NCBI GenBank assembly: GCA_032158295.1
Contig: CM063245.1
Location: 26,531,726 to 26,595,725 of the forward strand
Reading direction: 5' to 3'
Length of the DNA: 64,000 bases
Source: Pycnopodia helianthoides
Taxonomy: Eukaryota > Echinodermata > Asteroidea > Forcipulatida > Asteriidae
In this document: positions 22,446 through 35,300 of the stretch, piece after piece
Numbering within the stretch: the first letter of the stretch is position 1
How the letters are laid out: each line of letters opens with the position of its first letter
Translations under genes and position numbers: made by a program
Notes under the pieces: generated by a model
The model's database searches: none
The model's input: the letters and a program-made list of their open reading frames with translations, nothing else
Told to the model about the DNA's origin: nothing

Positions 22446-23120
22446 CGTGTAGTCGAAATGGTGATGCCAATAAGAACTCACTCCGCGGCAGTGAAGTAAA
22501 TAACGAGAAGTGCCCTCGATCCACAGAGCGAAAGTAGTAGTCCCAGCTGATTGTCTACCTCCCCAGGTAGTAGTTAATAAGCAGGACAGTTCTTTTCGGA
22601 ACTTACTTGTCTCCCGAATTCCGAAAATCTACTTCGCGGAAGTAGAATAAGTAGCAAGACAACTTCTCAGGAACAATCTACACAGCAAAGTAGATACACA
22701 TGGTATTACCGCAAACTGAATAATACATTGATACCTCACCATGCAATGCCTCAAAATACATATTAAATAGACTGTTTCACACTTGGCCTCAGTTTCATTA
22801 CGTTAGACCTACTGGTAGACAAACAAGATGGCTTTGCTATTAAAAGCTCCTATCGGTGGCAATCAGCTACCCTCAAATTACGCTAAAACAACATTGTCTA
22901 ATTTGTGTAAAGAAACTGTAAGCGCACCATTTCCTGGTTACTTCAATTGTTTTATAAACAATTGACTGTTAATTTAGCTCATCATAATATATGTACAGAT
23001 TTTACTTAGGTAAACTCGACTGAAGCTGATGATAAAATAATATGACCTTTAAAAAATTACAGTTAAAACTATGATTTCAATCACTGCTTCCAGTTTTGTT
23101 CGCGTCCTCATTTAGGAAGC

Positions 23121-23256
23121 CGTTATCGATCGTTATCGATCCGTGCCCTGGGAAGGAAGGTCAAGGTGGAATTCCGCTTTGTGTTTTATTTACGGTCAAA
23201 AGTTGTTAATACGTCAAATGTATATAATAATAGTCAACAAACGGGCACATCACGTG
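23121..23256 (+). promoter_or_regulatory. Candidate promoter of gene B
   Basis: Contains a tandem CGTTATCGAT pair (23121-23140), a TATA-like TATATAATAA (23221-23230) about 92 nt before the ATG, and an E-box TCACGTGA (23250-23257). Spacing fits a start of transcription near 23250. Inference only; no CpG island or initiator could be assigned. Confidence 0.3.
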
Positions 23257-23321
23257 ACATTGTGTTAAACCTTGGAATTTAAACAGTCCATCATTTATCA
23301 GGAAAGTTGGAAGCGTCAACA

Positions 23322-23394
23322 ATGTCTGCGGAACGAGACTTCCCCGTTGGATGGCGGCTCATACTCTCCGCGTTATTACTTTGCTATTTTCTCG
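23322..23394 (+). CDS. Gene B exon 1: signal peptide
   Basis: ATG at 23322 begins [20 protein letters not shown] then CYFLG: short polar lead and hydrophobic core. Donor GTAGGT, phase 1. Length 73 nt, matching gene A exon 1. Confidence 0.8.
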
Positions 23395-26300
23395 GTAGGT
23401 GCTAAAAACATGTTTGTCAACTTCTGCAAAATGATTCAATAGTATCCAAACTAAAATAAACTACATAGTCGAAGAAACCAACCGTTGATATTTCACTCCG
23501 ACTTCATTCAGAGCAACTATCTTTCAAAAGGAAAACCTTTCTCTTTACAGTTGACCGAGTGTGCTAAGTTCTAAATGTCTACACCGAAGACCTCGTTTTT
23601 GTTTCAACAAAAACTTATGTCTAGTTAGTACTTTTCTAAAAATCTGAAGAACTGTAACAAAAACTCATGGGTCTCGAGAAAATGTGCACGGTTCCTTTTG
23701 TAATGGCGTTACCAAATGGGGTTCGAGTTCGTATAAACTGATTAGATTTCAGAATTGAGTGAAACTGTCGGTAACTCTCTTTCTTGTTCGGTGCATCTGT
23801 TGACTGATGCAATCCACAGGAGGCAAACAGACAACCGCTCTCAGGGTGGTTGGAAGAACCGCTTCGCAGTCGTCAACTTCATGGACGAAGACAGCCAGTA
23901 AAGCCGTGGATGGCCGCGAACCGTACTCCTCGTCATGTTCATCAACGGGTAAGTACAATGTTTAAAGGCACAGATACACGTTTGGTAATTGGAGCCTACT
24001 GATTGTGTTAATCCTATATAAATGTAGATATAGGCCTACATACAATAAAACTAACCTGTGAAAGTTTCACTTCAAAAAGTGGTCGCGTTTTTTAGATATT
24101 ACCGAAAAAAACCGAAGCGAATATTTCCACGCAAGAATATTCCCCATACAGGAATACACAGTCTGAGAAGCGTTTCTGACGAAACGCTTCTCAGATTCAA
24201 AATTTGGGGAATAAAAAGTGATATTTCGAAGTTAAAAATTTCTCAAATTTCATTATACTACCCACGCGTGTACTTCTTACCAAGTAAGTGTTTATTGCCA
24301 GAGTCATTTTCAGAGTCATTACCAAACGTGAACTGTGCCTCTAAGTCAGATAGTACGGCAGGTTTGTACCCTTGATGATGCAAGCATGGAATTTGGCACA
24401 CAGTCAGAGTATGTCATGAGAAAGATATTTGGCTATAGGGTCATCGCAGATTTGTCCTTTGAAAAATTAATGGTAGATTAGGATAGAGCTTTCCAATTTG
24501 TCAAAATAGCAGCAATTGCTTGTTAATTTATCTGGAAAAAAAATCTTAAGACAAATCTATACGATGGCTTTATAGCAAAATATCTTTGTCACTTTCTATG
24601 ACTGTATGACTGTATGCCAAACTCCATGCTTGTATCATCAAGGGCACAATTCCCACAAATATTTCCCCTATTTACCCCCACTTTTATTTAAAACCGACTT
24701 GTAAATTAGGATGTTAAAATTGAACTATTGTTTTCTACATAATAAGTAGAAATGGGAAGGGAACCAGTTAGAGGCTATATTTTATCTAATGTCATTTTGG
24801 TTGGTAAGCAGCTATTTTCTTTAACAAAGAATGTTTGTCTAACAGCGTCTTAGAGTTTGTTCCCGATGCCAAAACTTTGTCAAACTGCTGGGGACAGAAA
24901 ACAAAATGCATAGGTTTTCTCGGTCAATTTCGGCAAATGAGCAGCCAATTAAACCACTGAGCCATTCTATTTCGCGCGAAATTGAATGCTTCTGAAAAGG
25001 GTCATTCGATTTCGTTTTATGACTAGTCAAATGTACTTTTGCGTCATTCGATTTAACAAAATAATCATTCAATTTAACAATTCAACAAAGCAAAATTCAT
25101 TTTTGAGTAGTCATTTTTGGAATTTGTGCAGGCTAAAAAAATGCGCTGTCAAACTTTTGTTCCATTTCGATTGTTAAAGGCATAAATACGGGTTATCTTT
25201 GAAAATGAGCTTTCGCCACAGTTTTACACGCATATTTCTAGAAATGGCAGCTCAATAAGAAACAAAAAACTTTAGGTCTTGGTCAGTTAACCGATAAAGG
25301 TCCCCCCAAAAAAAATCGAGAAAAGAATAAAGAAGAAAACAAAGAAGAAGACAAATCTAATGGGTCCCATGTAAAATCTACTGGAAACATATGGTTTGCC
25401 TGAATTGAAGTGAAGATACGAAACAGTTGCCTAGTACTGTTTTTTATTCGCATTTCTTTATCTTACTTATTTTAATTCTCATTTAGCGAAATTGATTGCC
25501 TCTTTACGAAATTGAAAAGAATGAATCAGTAAAAATCTCCAGTCGAACCAGCTTTGCTAAATTGAATGATGATTGTGCGTCACGAAAAAGAATGACGATT
25601 GCTAAATTGAACACAGTGCTAAAGGATTCTGAATGCCTCAAAACCAAATTGAATACCCGAATTCTGAATTTGAAACGCAGTAGAGAAACTGGAGAGGCAA
25701 AATAGCTTTAATTCGAACGCACGAAAATTAAATTGGCTGCTCATTTGCCGGATTTGACCGAGAAAACCTCTATACCTGGAAAACTTCAGACGGGAATCAG
25801 CATGGTACATTGATTTCAAATTGTCGTTTAGTTGCAGTGGCATGACTAAACACTATCGGGGGGGGGGGGCATTTGTAGCTTTCCTTTGATATGAATTCAT
25901 AATCATCCATGAGGTACCACCTCATACCATTCTGAAATGAATTTGTTTACGCCGAATTCAGTATTCGAGGTGAAGGTTGATTATTTACTTCTCTGTGATG
26001 GAACGACGACCATGCATGCCTCATAAAACTGCTTCCATCACCCGAGATAAAGGAAGTGGATTTTGGTGGCTCGACCTGAATCGACTCAAACATCCTGCTT
26101 CCTCACAAAAAGATAGCATAAACAGAGTCAAAACAAATATGTTTTTGTTTTAAGTTACTTGGTGGCACATAGCCTATAATGGTCACAATTTTGACCTATT
26201 TTCTTTGCTGTGTGAATGAACAAAATTGCTTCTAACACAGATACCTCCGTTAATCGCGATCTCATTTTGTAGGAACAAATCCAAGTTTGTTATTATAATT

Positions 26301-29300
26301 ATTTAGTTCCCCCCTAAAACCAATTATATCGATGTACAAGACAGTGAAAATCACAGAAATCTGTCTACTGCGTTACCGGTAAACCACTTGAATATAGGCG
26401 AAAAACAAAGACAAGTTGTATTAATTTTACTTTTCAAGCCAAGTATCTTGATAAGTTTGTCCTCAAAGATGCTTAAACTATTACTGCCCCTGTTCATCGG
26501 GACTAAGCATTCCTGAAATCAACTAAACTCCTTAGGAGTATGCAGCAGCGGGAGCAAAAGTGGAGCACATGTAGCTCATCATTCACACATCACCAATCTC
26601 TACTCTACAGCAGGTTGCCATTCTCTTGGGTAATGACAAGAAGATGAAGGTTTAATGCCATAGCTCTGGGACACATAACACGACTTGGCCCAGTTTGTTT
26701 CTATAGCAATGCACTAACCACTTTAATTAGCAAGGCACAAATCGAGTTTGCTTAACCCCCAAAAGGTTACCAGACAAAACACCATGTCTAACTATCCTTT
26801 GACTGGTTTCCTGCTGATTTGTGATTTAGCAAAACAGTCTAGCAATATTGTCTGCATAAAGCAGCTCTATGAAATTGCACCCTGGACCCAAACCCATACT
26901 TTCATGAAACTCACAGCTCTGTTATCGTTATAGATGATGACACATCATTGGATTTTGAGCAAAGTAATTTATTCGGATTATTCTTATTTTCAAAAGCCTG
27001 ACGCCATGCAAAACGTTTCTGACATAAATCTACGGCGAACCCTTTTCCATGATAACAATACACTGACTTAATTCAAATTTCAGGAAACCTAGGTGAATAA
27101 GTAGCCTTGCTCAAGGCGGTCGCACTGTTCACTCGAAAAAGACGCCGTAAACCCACCCGTGGTCATTATAGACCCATTGAACAACGCGCAGCGCACTTGC
27201 ACGCGCTTCTTCTGTCCGCCATTTTGGGTGTCCAAAATGGCGGACAGGAGACGCGCGTGTATGCGCGCTGCGCGTTGTGCAATGGGTCTACACATTGATA
27301 GATCAATGGGTCTATACAGCACTGTGCATAATACATGTACACGCTGTGTCACACCGAGCACGACGCCCGTACTACTGCTATGCGTAGGTCATCCGCACTC
27401 TGTCCGCATTGGCCGCCATCTTTGATGAAACTTGCACGCGTGAAAGGCTATCATTGGTTGAGAGTTGTGCGCAGCCATTGATCTACATTATACTGACTGG
27501 ATAGGACAACTCAGCGCGTTTGTGCACGTTCGATGATCGCTGTTATGGCTAAGCGCGTAGTCGCTGCAAAGGGTATTTGCGTGAAAGTACGCAAGCGCGG
27601 CGGTCCCAGCATGCATGCAGCGCCTCAAGCATGCAGTACAGTGTGATGATGAGCATGGTGAAGTTAAAGTATAAAATTAATATTCATTTGTTTATGATAA
27701 TTTTTCTTTGTGGAGAGAGTTTCTTAATCTAGATTGATATTTCATCAATTAATTTATATAGGCCTAGCTGGAGCATGAACGCATATTTGTTTTTAAAGTA
27801 TCAAGCACATTAGAAAACTTGAGGTCCAATCTTAAAAACCAATAAATTTGGAATAAGAGAAATGTGGCTAATGTGACCGTTTAATAAATGAACAAGACTC
27901 TCGCACATAGATAGTGGTTTATTCAATACAAAATTATGACTTTTTTTCAATGAGGTGCCAGTTTAGCTGCATTTGTTTAATATTTACAATTAGAAAGTTA
28001 GATAATTGCCACATGGAAACTAAAACTGAAAAAACCATAACTGTGTATTCATCTTATCAGAAATTGAATTAGTTACACACGAAACAGAAACACTAAAGTG
28101 TAAAATAATAAAGAGAAGGAAAGACTTTAAGCAGGAAAACGTAACGTAAAGGTTCAGTCTGCCAATGAAAATATTCCTAAACATTTCAGACAGGCAATCA
28201 CGAGAGAATGTCAAAAACAAAAACAACTTTGAATTCAATCAAATTTAATTTAATTCAAAAGCATTGAAGTTTACACCTACACAGAAAAACAAAACCCAAA
28301 CAAAAGGTGTCCGCCCTTGTTGGCCCGAACACCTATACACAATATTGACGTTTGTATTTAAAAAACAATATACAGGCCTAAAATACTGTTTTGAAAACAG
28401 CATAACCAAGTAATAGTGTTAGTGTTCGTTTTTTCTGCAGACTACACCACTTACCTGTGAAAGGAAATCCGATTTTCTCGTCCGTACATAGCTCCTGAAG
28501 AAGAGCAACCTACCGCAGCACAAGCCTTTACCATTTTTGCAGCATAAAACTTGTGTTTGACTACGGTGTCATCCCTTGTTTTACATAACGGAACCCTTAA
28601 ATACGGCAAAAAACGGAACAATATTTGTCCACGACCTCGTAAATCATTTATTTGCGTTGCGTTCAGACTCATGCGCCGCCTCGCCGTTTAAATTCAAAAG
28701 CCCCACTTGCAAACGCGCGCGTTCGCCATATTTACGCGCAGTCGTCCTATCCAGTCAGTATAATGTAGATCAATGTGCGCAGCGTACACGTTTCCATTTT
28801 TTCATCAAAGATGGTGGTCGATGACAACCTCGTCCCCAGGGTGTGTCGAGCAGTACGAGATTGACCGGTTTACTATTGTAAACATGGTTGGAAATAAAGT
28901 AAACCATGGGGACGAGGTTGGGTCGATGACGTCATGTGCAATCCATTTATACAGCTCAGCCACGCACGCACACGCTTGCTGTATATACAGTGTACACACA
29001 TACATTTAGCCACCGGCACACACCGGAAGCTCAGGCGGGTAGCGCGGCCTAAAGAATAAATAAATAAATAAATGAAAACAAAACTCCAACACCTTGTTCA
29101 AGGCTAGTGAATGACGGGCCTCTTAGTGCAGTTGCTTTGCAATAACAACACCAGGAATAAACGAACCCTGTAAACTGTCTACCCGCAGTATTCAAATCCA
29201 CACCCTGTAAAAAGGTATTTGTCCGGCCCAAACACGCAACTGGTTACTCAAATGCGCTACAGAAAAAAATACTACATAAGTATCAAGCTCTCTTCAGAAA

Positions 29301-32300
29301 AATTACACCAAAACAGGAATGACTTGCAGTAAACAGAAGTTTCTTGATAATGAGTTTGAAATGTGTTGAGAGAGTGAATGTTTCTTATGTCGTTGGAAAG
29401 CTAGTTCCATAAGAAAATGCACGGTCGCCATAGTGGCTGGTACGAGACTTAGGTACAACGAGTCGAGTTGATGCAATGCATGCACAGAAATGGTTTTAAC
29501 TTGGTTTATATTGGTATGTTGGTCTCATTTTCAGCCCTTGAAGTCCATCCATGGTGGCGAATAGATCTCTCGGGAAGTCTGTGTATAAGAGAAGTCACCA
29601 TAGCTAACGTTGGGGCAGATGGTAAGAATATTTCCCTTTCAAGCCATAAACATGACACAACATTGAAACGTACGTCTTCTTCATGACACACTTTCAAGGT
29701 TGTTAACTCTAGCTCTTTACAGACAAGTGCGCCCTCAGTGTTCAAACAAGTACTCCAACTTTTGTAATTAACATATTTACAATAAAAAGTTTACTTTGGG
29801 GGGTCGCGACCTTTCAGCTTTTTCCATTTTAGCTTTCTATTCTAGCAAGAGAGAGTACATTATTTTCGGACTGCATTTCTTTGCATTTTGTGGGGGGAGC
29901 ATGGCTCTGGCCATGCTTCAAATAACATTTATCTGAGAGGGTCAAGGTTCTAGAAGTATAGAACTCTCTGTGAGTATCATTTTGTTTAGTATTCTGATTT
30001 GAGAAATATTAATTTGAAACGGTGTATCTGTGTATTGTAAACTTGCGGTGAGTGCTGACCTTTTGCCCTTTTAGTCTTAAAGTGACAGTGCTATTTTGTG
30101 TTAATGCTATTCTGTATTCAATACCTCCACATGAAATGACTATGCAAAAGTCAAAGGTTACATCTGGCAACATCCGGTCAGACTGGTATCTGGCATTATT
30201 CACGAGCCTCGAAGTGTGACGTCAGACTTTCAGGCTAACGCGGATGCAGTTACTACTTCACTACTACTAGTACTATAACTATAGTTGACACGTGCACCAT
30301 ATTATTTATGTGCAGTTTTACTCCAAAAATGGCAGACAGGGGTGCGATTTCCCAGTGGTAACCAAACTGTTTCGGTTGACTGGGCAATGACCAAAACAGT
30401 TATTGGTTACGGCCGCGAAAATGCACCCCAAGAAGTCGCGTGTGATGCTTGTGTAAGGCCGTAAGGGGTCAATATTTAAAGACGTTACGAGGAAGGAGAC
30501 GTCATGGTTAACTCAGTCATACATTGATTTCCATCGATATTGGATATCATTTTGCGGTTCATTTTTTCTTTAAAGGAGCTCCTGTTTAAATCTACTCAAA
30601 CAAGGAATATTTAACTCGTATATCTGCTGTCACCTAGCCTTGATATCAAGGCTGTGTAGACAAGTACTCTAGCTAAAAACCATAGAGCAAGGATACTAAA
30701 ATTGACTGACTCTAAAAAAATACCACACCGCACTCTCACCATGCACACACACACAGCGCCTCTATGATGTAATGTACGCAGCCGCAGCCCCACACACACA
30801 CGCACACACACGCTATCGCCCACAATCCTAGCCTGTGAGCCTGACGGCTCACGCGCTAGGATTGTGGGCGATAGCGGTGTGTGTGTGTGGGGGGGAGGGA
30901 CTGTGGAAACGAGCGTTTGTGTGCTTTCTTGGGTGAGAGCGTGGTGTGCTGTTCAAAGGCAGTCGGGGGGGGGGGGACCGGAACAGGAGTTGCATTGCAT
31001 TCGGGCATCGCATTCGTGCAGCTGTAGTTATGCACATTTTTAGCTTTATAGTAAGCAAACTATTACACAGCCTTGCAATCAAGGCTAGCTGCCACCTTGC
31101 GTTCAAATCTCTGCTTTATGAAAATCATGTTTTAACATTTCAAGTCACTCGCCTGGTCGGAGCTGTCGTGCGGGTTGGAGAGAGCCCCACAGTCACCGAA
31201 AACAGCGTATGTGGTACTGCAGTGACCGCTGATCAACCCCGTGAATGGCTGAAAATGACCTGCGATCCACCCCTCCAGGGCCGGTTCATAAGTGTCGATA
31301 TTGATCATGAAGAATCGGAATCAACTGTTGCCTTAAAGATCTGTGAGGTGCTCGTGACCGAATCGTTCTCTCCGGAATGCCCGAATGTACAGGGTAGGTT
31401 AACATCGTTTACTTTTATACGTACCTGTCCTTCCCCATGTGCTTGTTATAATACTTGGCCCAATAGACCGATCCATTAAGCTCCGCCCCTTCACGTGTTG
31501 ACCAATCACAACCTTGGCTTTGCCACCGAAAGTCCGACAAAATTCTTACATGCTGAAATCCCATTAGAAAAGTAAACCCTGCATGCATGAAGTAAAGCGC
31601 GCACGTTCATGTCGCGAGTGTGGCATTGGAGAGTGCACATGTGCTGCCCACGTGTGCAGTGGTGATGCAGCCAATGCTGTGATTGGTCAATTGTCTAAAT
31701 AGGGTACGGGGCTTAATGGATCGGTTTATTGCGCATACTCAATTACAGTCGATCTATTTTGGTAAATTATGGAGACAAATGGCAGTCTCTAAGCATGCCT
31801 TATCCTTCAGATTTTGACCAATGGGAGCCAGGTAATATTTGACCTTTCTCAAGCACGTTTTGATTGGGTCTGGTAGTATGTATGTAACATATTTATCACT
31901 TGACTGTACTTTTGCCCGCATGGGGGCACTTTTAACAGTGGCTCTCCTTGCATCACATTAACAGGTTTTTAAAAGTTTTTTTTTACTGCATGTGTGTTTT
32001 TATCAATGGCCAAATGAAATAATAATAAAAACAAAATGAAACAAAAGAAAAAACGCAATTCGTTTGACTTGTTTTTGCATCACATAAATTAAATTAAATC
32101 ACACTGTCAAAAATACTGCGAAATCAATCCCATCAGAGCTAAAGTTGGTTCGAAGACTGACCCAATCACATTAGATTAATCGGCAAATTTGTGTTTCTTT
32201 TATAAGTCCTGTTTTTGCTGTTATTTTCGTTACCCTTTTTGTTCATTTCGGCTTCTTAGGTAGCGATACAATAATAATAGAAGTCTCATACAAACTTGAA

Positions 32301-35300
32301 CTTGAACAGACAGAAACAATTTTATATGAGACCGATTTATTTAGCTAGCACCTTAAAAGGATGTACTAGGTGCTTCGGCGCATTCAGCAGCCACTACCAA
32401 AAATATCTTTGTCTGTATGCAAGTTGCCTTTTTAAGCAAAACGCGTTTAAAGTTTATGTTCATATGAGTAAACCAATGTGATTATAACAAACTTTAGAAG
32501 TGTCATGACTGCCTTGTTTAATGTCAACTGTTTCTATGTTTTTGTTCTTTTATATCCCTGATGCCATAATTACGTCAACTATTTTAAAGGAACATTACAG
32601 AATTGGTTTTTGCTAACAAAACAGTTGCTGGCAGTGTAAGCACTTTATGTAATCCACCATATACATAAACTGACAAACCTGTAGAAGTTTGAGATCGATT
32701 GGCCATCTGGGTCACGAGAAAATAGTGTAAGACCGATTACACATTTGCATGAAATCATATAGATTCAACAAATGAATAAAGCGCTCACTGAGCGATAAAC
32801 TCCAATCGGAAAATTAGTTTATTCATTTCTCATCAGATATGGCATTTCAAACAGAAATATTTCAAGGGATGTTTTCTACTATCATCATCATTAGACTGTA
32901 AGTTTTATGTAAATCTGTGATCAAAAAGTATATTTTACAAGTTTTTTTTCTTACCAATTCTGTAATGTTCCTTTAATGTCAACTGTTTCTATGTTTTTGT
33001 TCTTTTATATCCCTGATGCCATAATTACGTCAACTATTTTAACTTATCAGTAAACAAGACTTCATTCCTGGATACAACCTGTTATGCTCCATCACCCTTG
33101 ATTAACCCCAATGGTGATGATGACTTCTTCATCGGTGCTTACATGGGCAGCCGAGATGCCTCTGCCTCTATATCCTTCGGGAGAAAGTCGGTAACGGGTC
33201 ACGTTGATACCTCAGGATTGCCAAGAGGCTCACATCCAGTTAACCACCCCTCTGGTGATACGTCTGCTACGCTATTCTTCATGCCCCAAGTTGGGGGAAT
33301 TACTCGAATAGGCGCCTTCTTCTGTCAAGCGGAAATTGAGAGTGTAGTTACCCAGATAACGATGATCCTCTTGCATAAGAACGGTACGAAACACCTTTCC
33401 TTTTCTCCTTGCACTGTCATTTCCAAACAGGCCCCAACACTAAAAAGCACATTATTGCCCAAAAAGACCCTTTGCATAATGACGTCACAAGCTTAAACAG
33501 CGCCCTCACTGGGGTCGGTGAAAACACAAGAGTTGTGCGTGACATGTACATATACCGTTATTTGAACTCGGTGATGGCGTACTGCGCATTGGGGTCTATT
33601 GACCCAATTTTTTAACTGACGTCATCACGCTATCAATCTTGCTCCCGCCATTTTGGGAGTCTGATTTCCCCATGTGTTAGGCCGTGCTGAATAAGCGGCT
33701 GTGGCTGGGGCTCGACCGTCACATGAACATGCCTTGAGGAGGTCCATAGCAACAGCCGCAGCCGCTAACTCTGACACGCCCTTACTGTGCATGCATCGTG
33801 CACCCAATGAGACGCGCACAGTATAATGCATTGGACTCCCAATAGCAGCGTGTGACGTCATTACAAGGTATCACTACTGCATCCCATCCATACCAGCATC
33901 CTTAAACGTCTTCTGTTCGACTCTTCATCTTGCCATTCCCTCCATTTCCCATCCTTCACCTCCTTAAGACGTATAATCCTCTCTGACTGTTAAACAACAA
34001 GATGTGTGCATACTTAAATTCAGCTTTTATTCCCACAGAAGATGAAGTTCATATTCGACCGTTGATGCTGTCGAAGACAGTTAGTGTTGGTGAGTCGGTC
34101 ACCCTTGAGATGAGGACTGTCAACCCACCATCCTCTGACATCAGATGGAGACATAACGGAGGATCTTTCATTGACAGGTCACAAGGGAGTCTTACTCACG
34201 TCTTACCCAGTGCTTGCTTGGGCGATGCTGGGATTTACGAGTGTCATATTAACACGCAGCGCCCATTGCAACTCCACGGTATAATGAGACTCATAGTAAG
34301 AGGTAAGTGTTACTCGAGTGTTATGTGGGTGTAGTTTCGGCAAACCGAATATGACCCATCAACTCCACAGTATAATTAGACTCATATTAATAAGTGAGTG
34401 TTATTATACAAGTGTTGCGTGGGTGTATTAATTTCGGTGATTATCAAAATGTGACCCATCAATAAGAGGCGAGTGTATCTTAAGTGTTAATTGAGTGTTA
34501 GGTGATTGTGATGGCTGATGCAACTGGAACAAGTGTCCGATTAATTTGGTTGAACTGCATTTTCCTTAAGGGAAATATTGCAATGCAGAATTTCCCATGG
34601 TATCTTTGGTGCCTATACACCACCAGTAGCCGCCATTCTGCGCTACGTGGTTTATGCCACATTTCCTCCGTCCTATAGCCCGCACTTCTGCCGACTAAGA
34701 CACTGCACTACTACTGCCGGCCAGTAGGCCGCACTTCTGTCGACCAGAAGGCTGCACTTCAGCCGGTTAGTAGACTGCACTTCTGCTGGCCAGTAGCCTG
34801 CCCTTCTGCTGGCCAGTAGGCCGCACTTCTGCCAGCCAGTAGACTGCAAATCTGCCGGCCAGTAGACTGCAATCTGCCGGCCAGTAGACTGCACTTCTGC
34901 TGGCTAGTAGCCTGCCCTTCTGCTGGCCAGTAGACTGCAAATCTGCCGGCCAGTAGACTCCAATCTGCTGGCCAGTAGGCTACAAGTATGCCGGCCAGTT
35001 TGCTGGCCAACTCTAACAAAACTATTTCAAACAATTTTGTTCAGACTAATTCAATGTACATCAATTCTCTTTTCAGCATGTCCTTCAGGAAAGTGGGGCA
35101 CAGAATATGGTTGTTCTTTCCTGTGTCCAACTTGCTACAATGGTGGTATTTGCCATGAGGAATCTGGACAATGCATTTGTGCACCGGGGTTTAAGGGTAC
35201 CCACTGCGAGGAAGGTAAATCAATATTTCGCTCAAAGTTTCGACAAAGATTGAAGCCTCAATCGATCAATCGATAAGTCGTATCTTTATAAGCTTAGTTC

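Larger units (their letters stand above)
19676..23321. other. Intergenic region between divergent receptor genes
   Basis: About 3.7 kb between two Tie-like first exons. Much of it is repeat: TTAA elements at 20051-20405 and 20457-20817, SINE-like DNA at 20860-21125, a palindromic MITE at 21129-21267, tRNA-like SINE sequence near 21370-21560, and a nested pair at 21887-22445. Bases 22446-23100 show no gene or recognised repeat. An open frame at 19675-19968 shows no known domain. Confidence 0.5.
27399..28953. mobile_element. Palindromic element F, copy 2, carrying two insertions
   Basis: Left arm ATTGGCCGCCATCTTTGATG; right arm CATCAAAGATGGTGGTCGAT then GACGTCATGTGCAATCCAT. Split by the P-like element and by the 97-bp MITE, each with its own 8-bp target duplication. 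Confidence 0.78.
28954..31144. other. Gene B introns around exon 3
   Basis: Only exon 3 (29535-29621) and the hairpin at 30791-30890 are recognised. CA-rich simple sequence near 30737-30810. Confidence 0.4.

Noticed and set aside
30946..31144. Upstream coding extension of gene B exon 4
   Set aside because: The frame is open before 31145, but it lies before a good acceptor, is rich in simple sequence, and does not match FTP domains.
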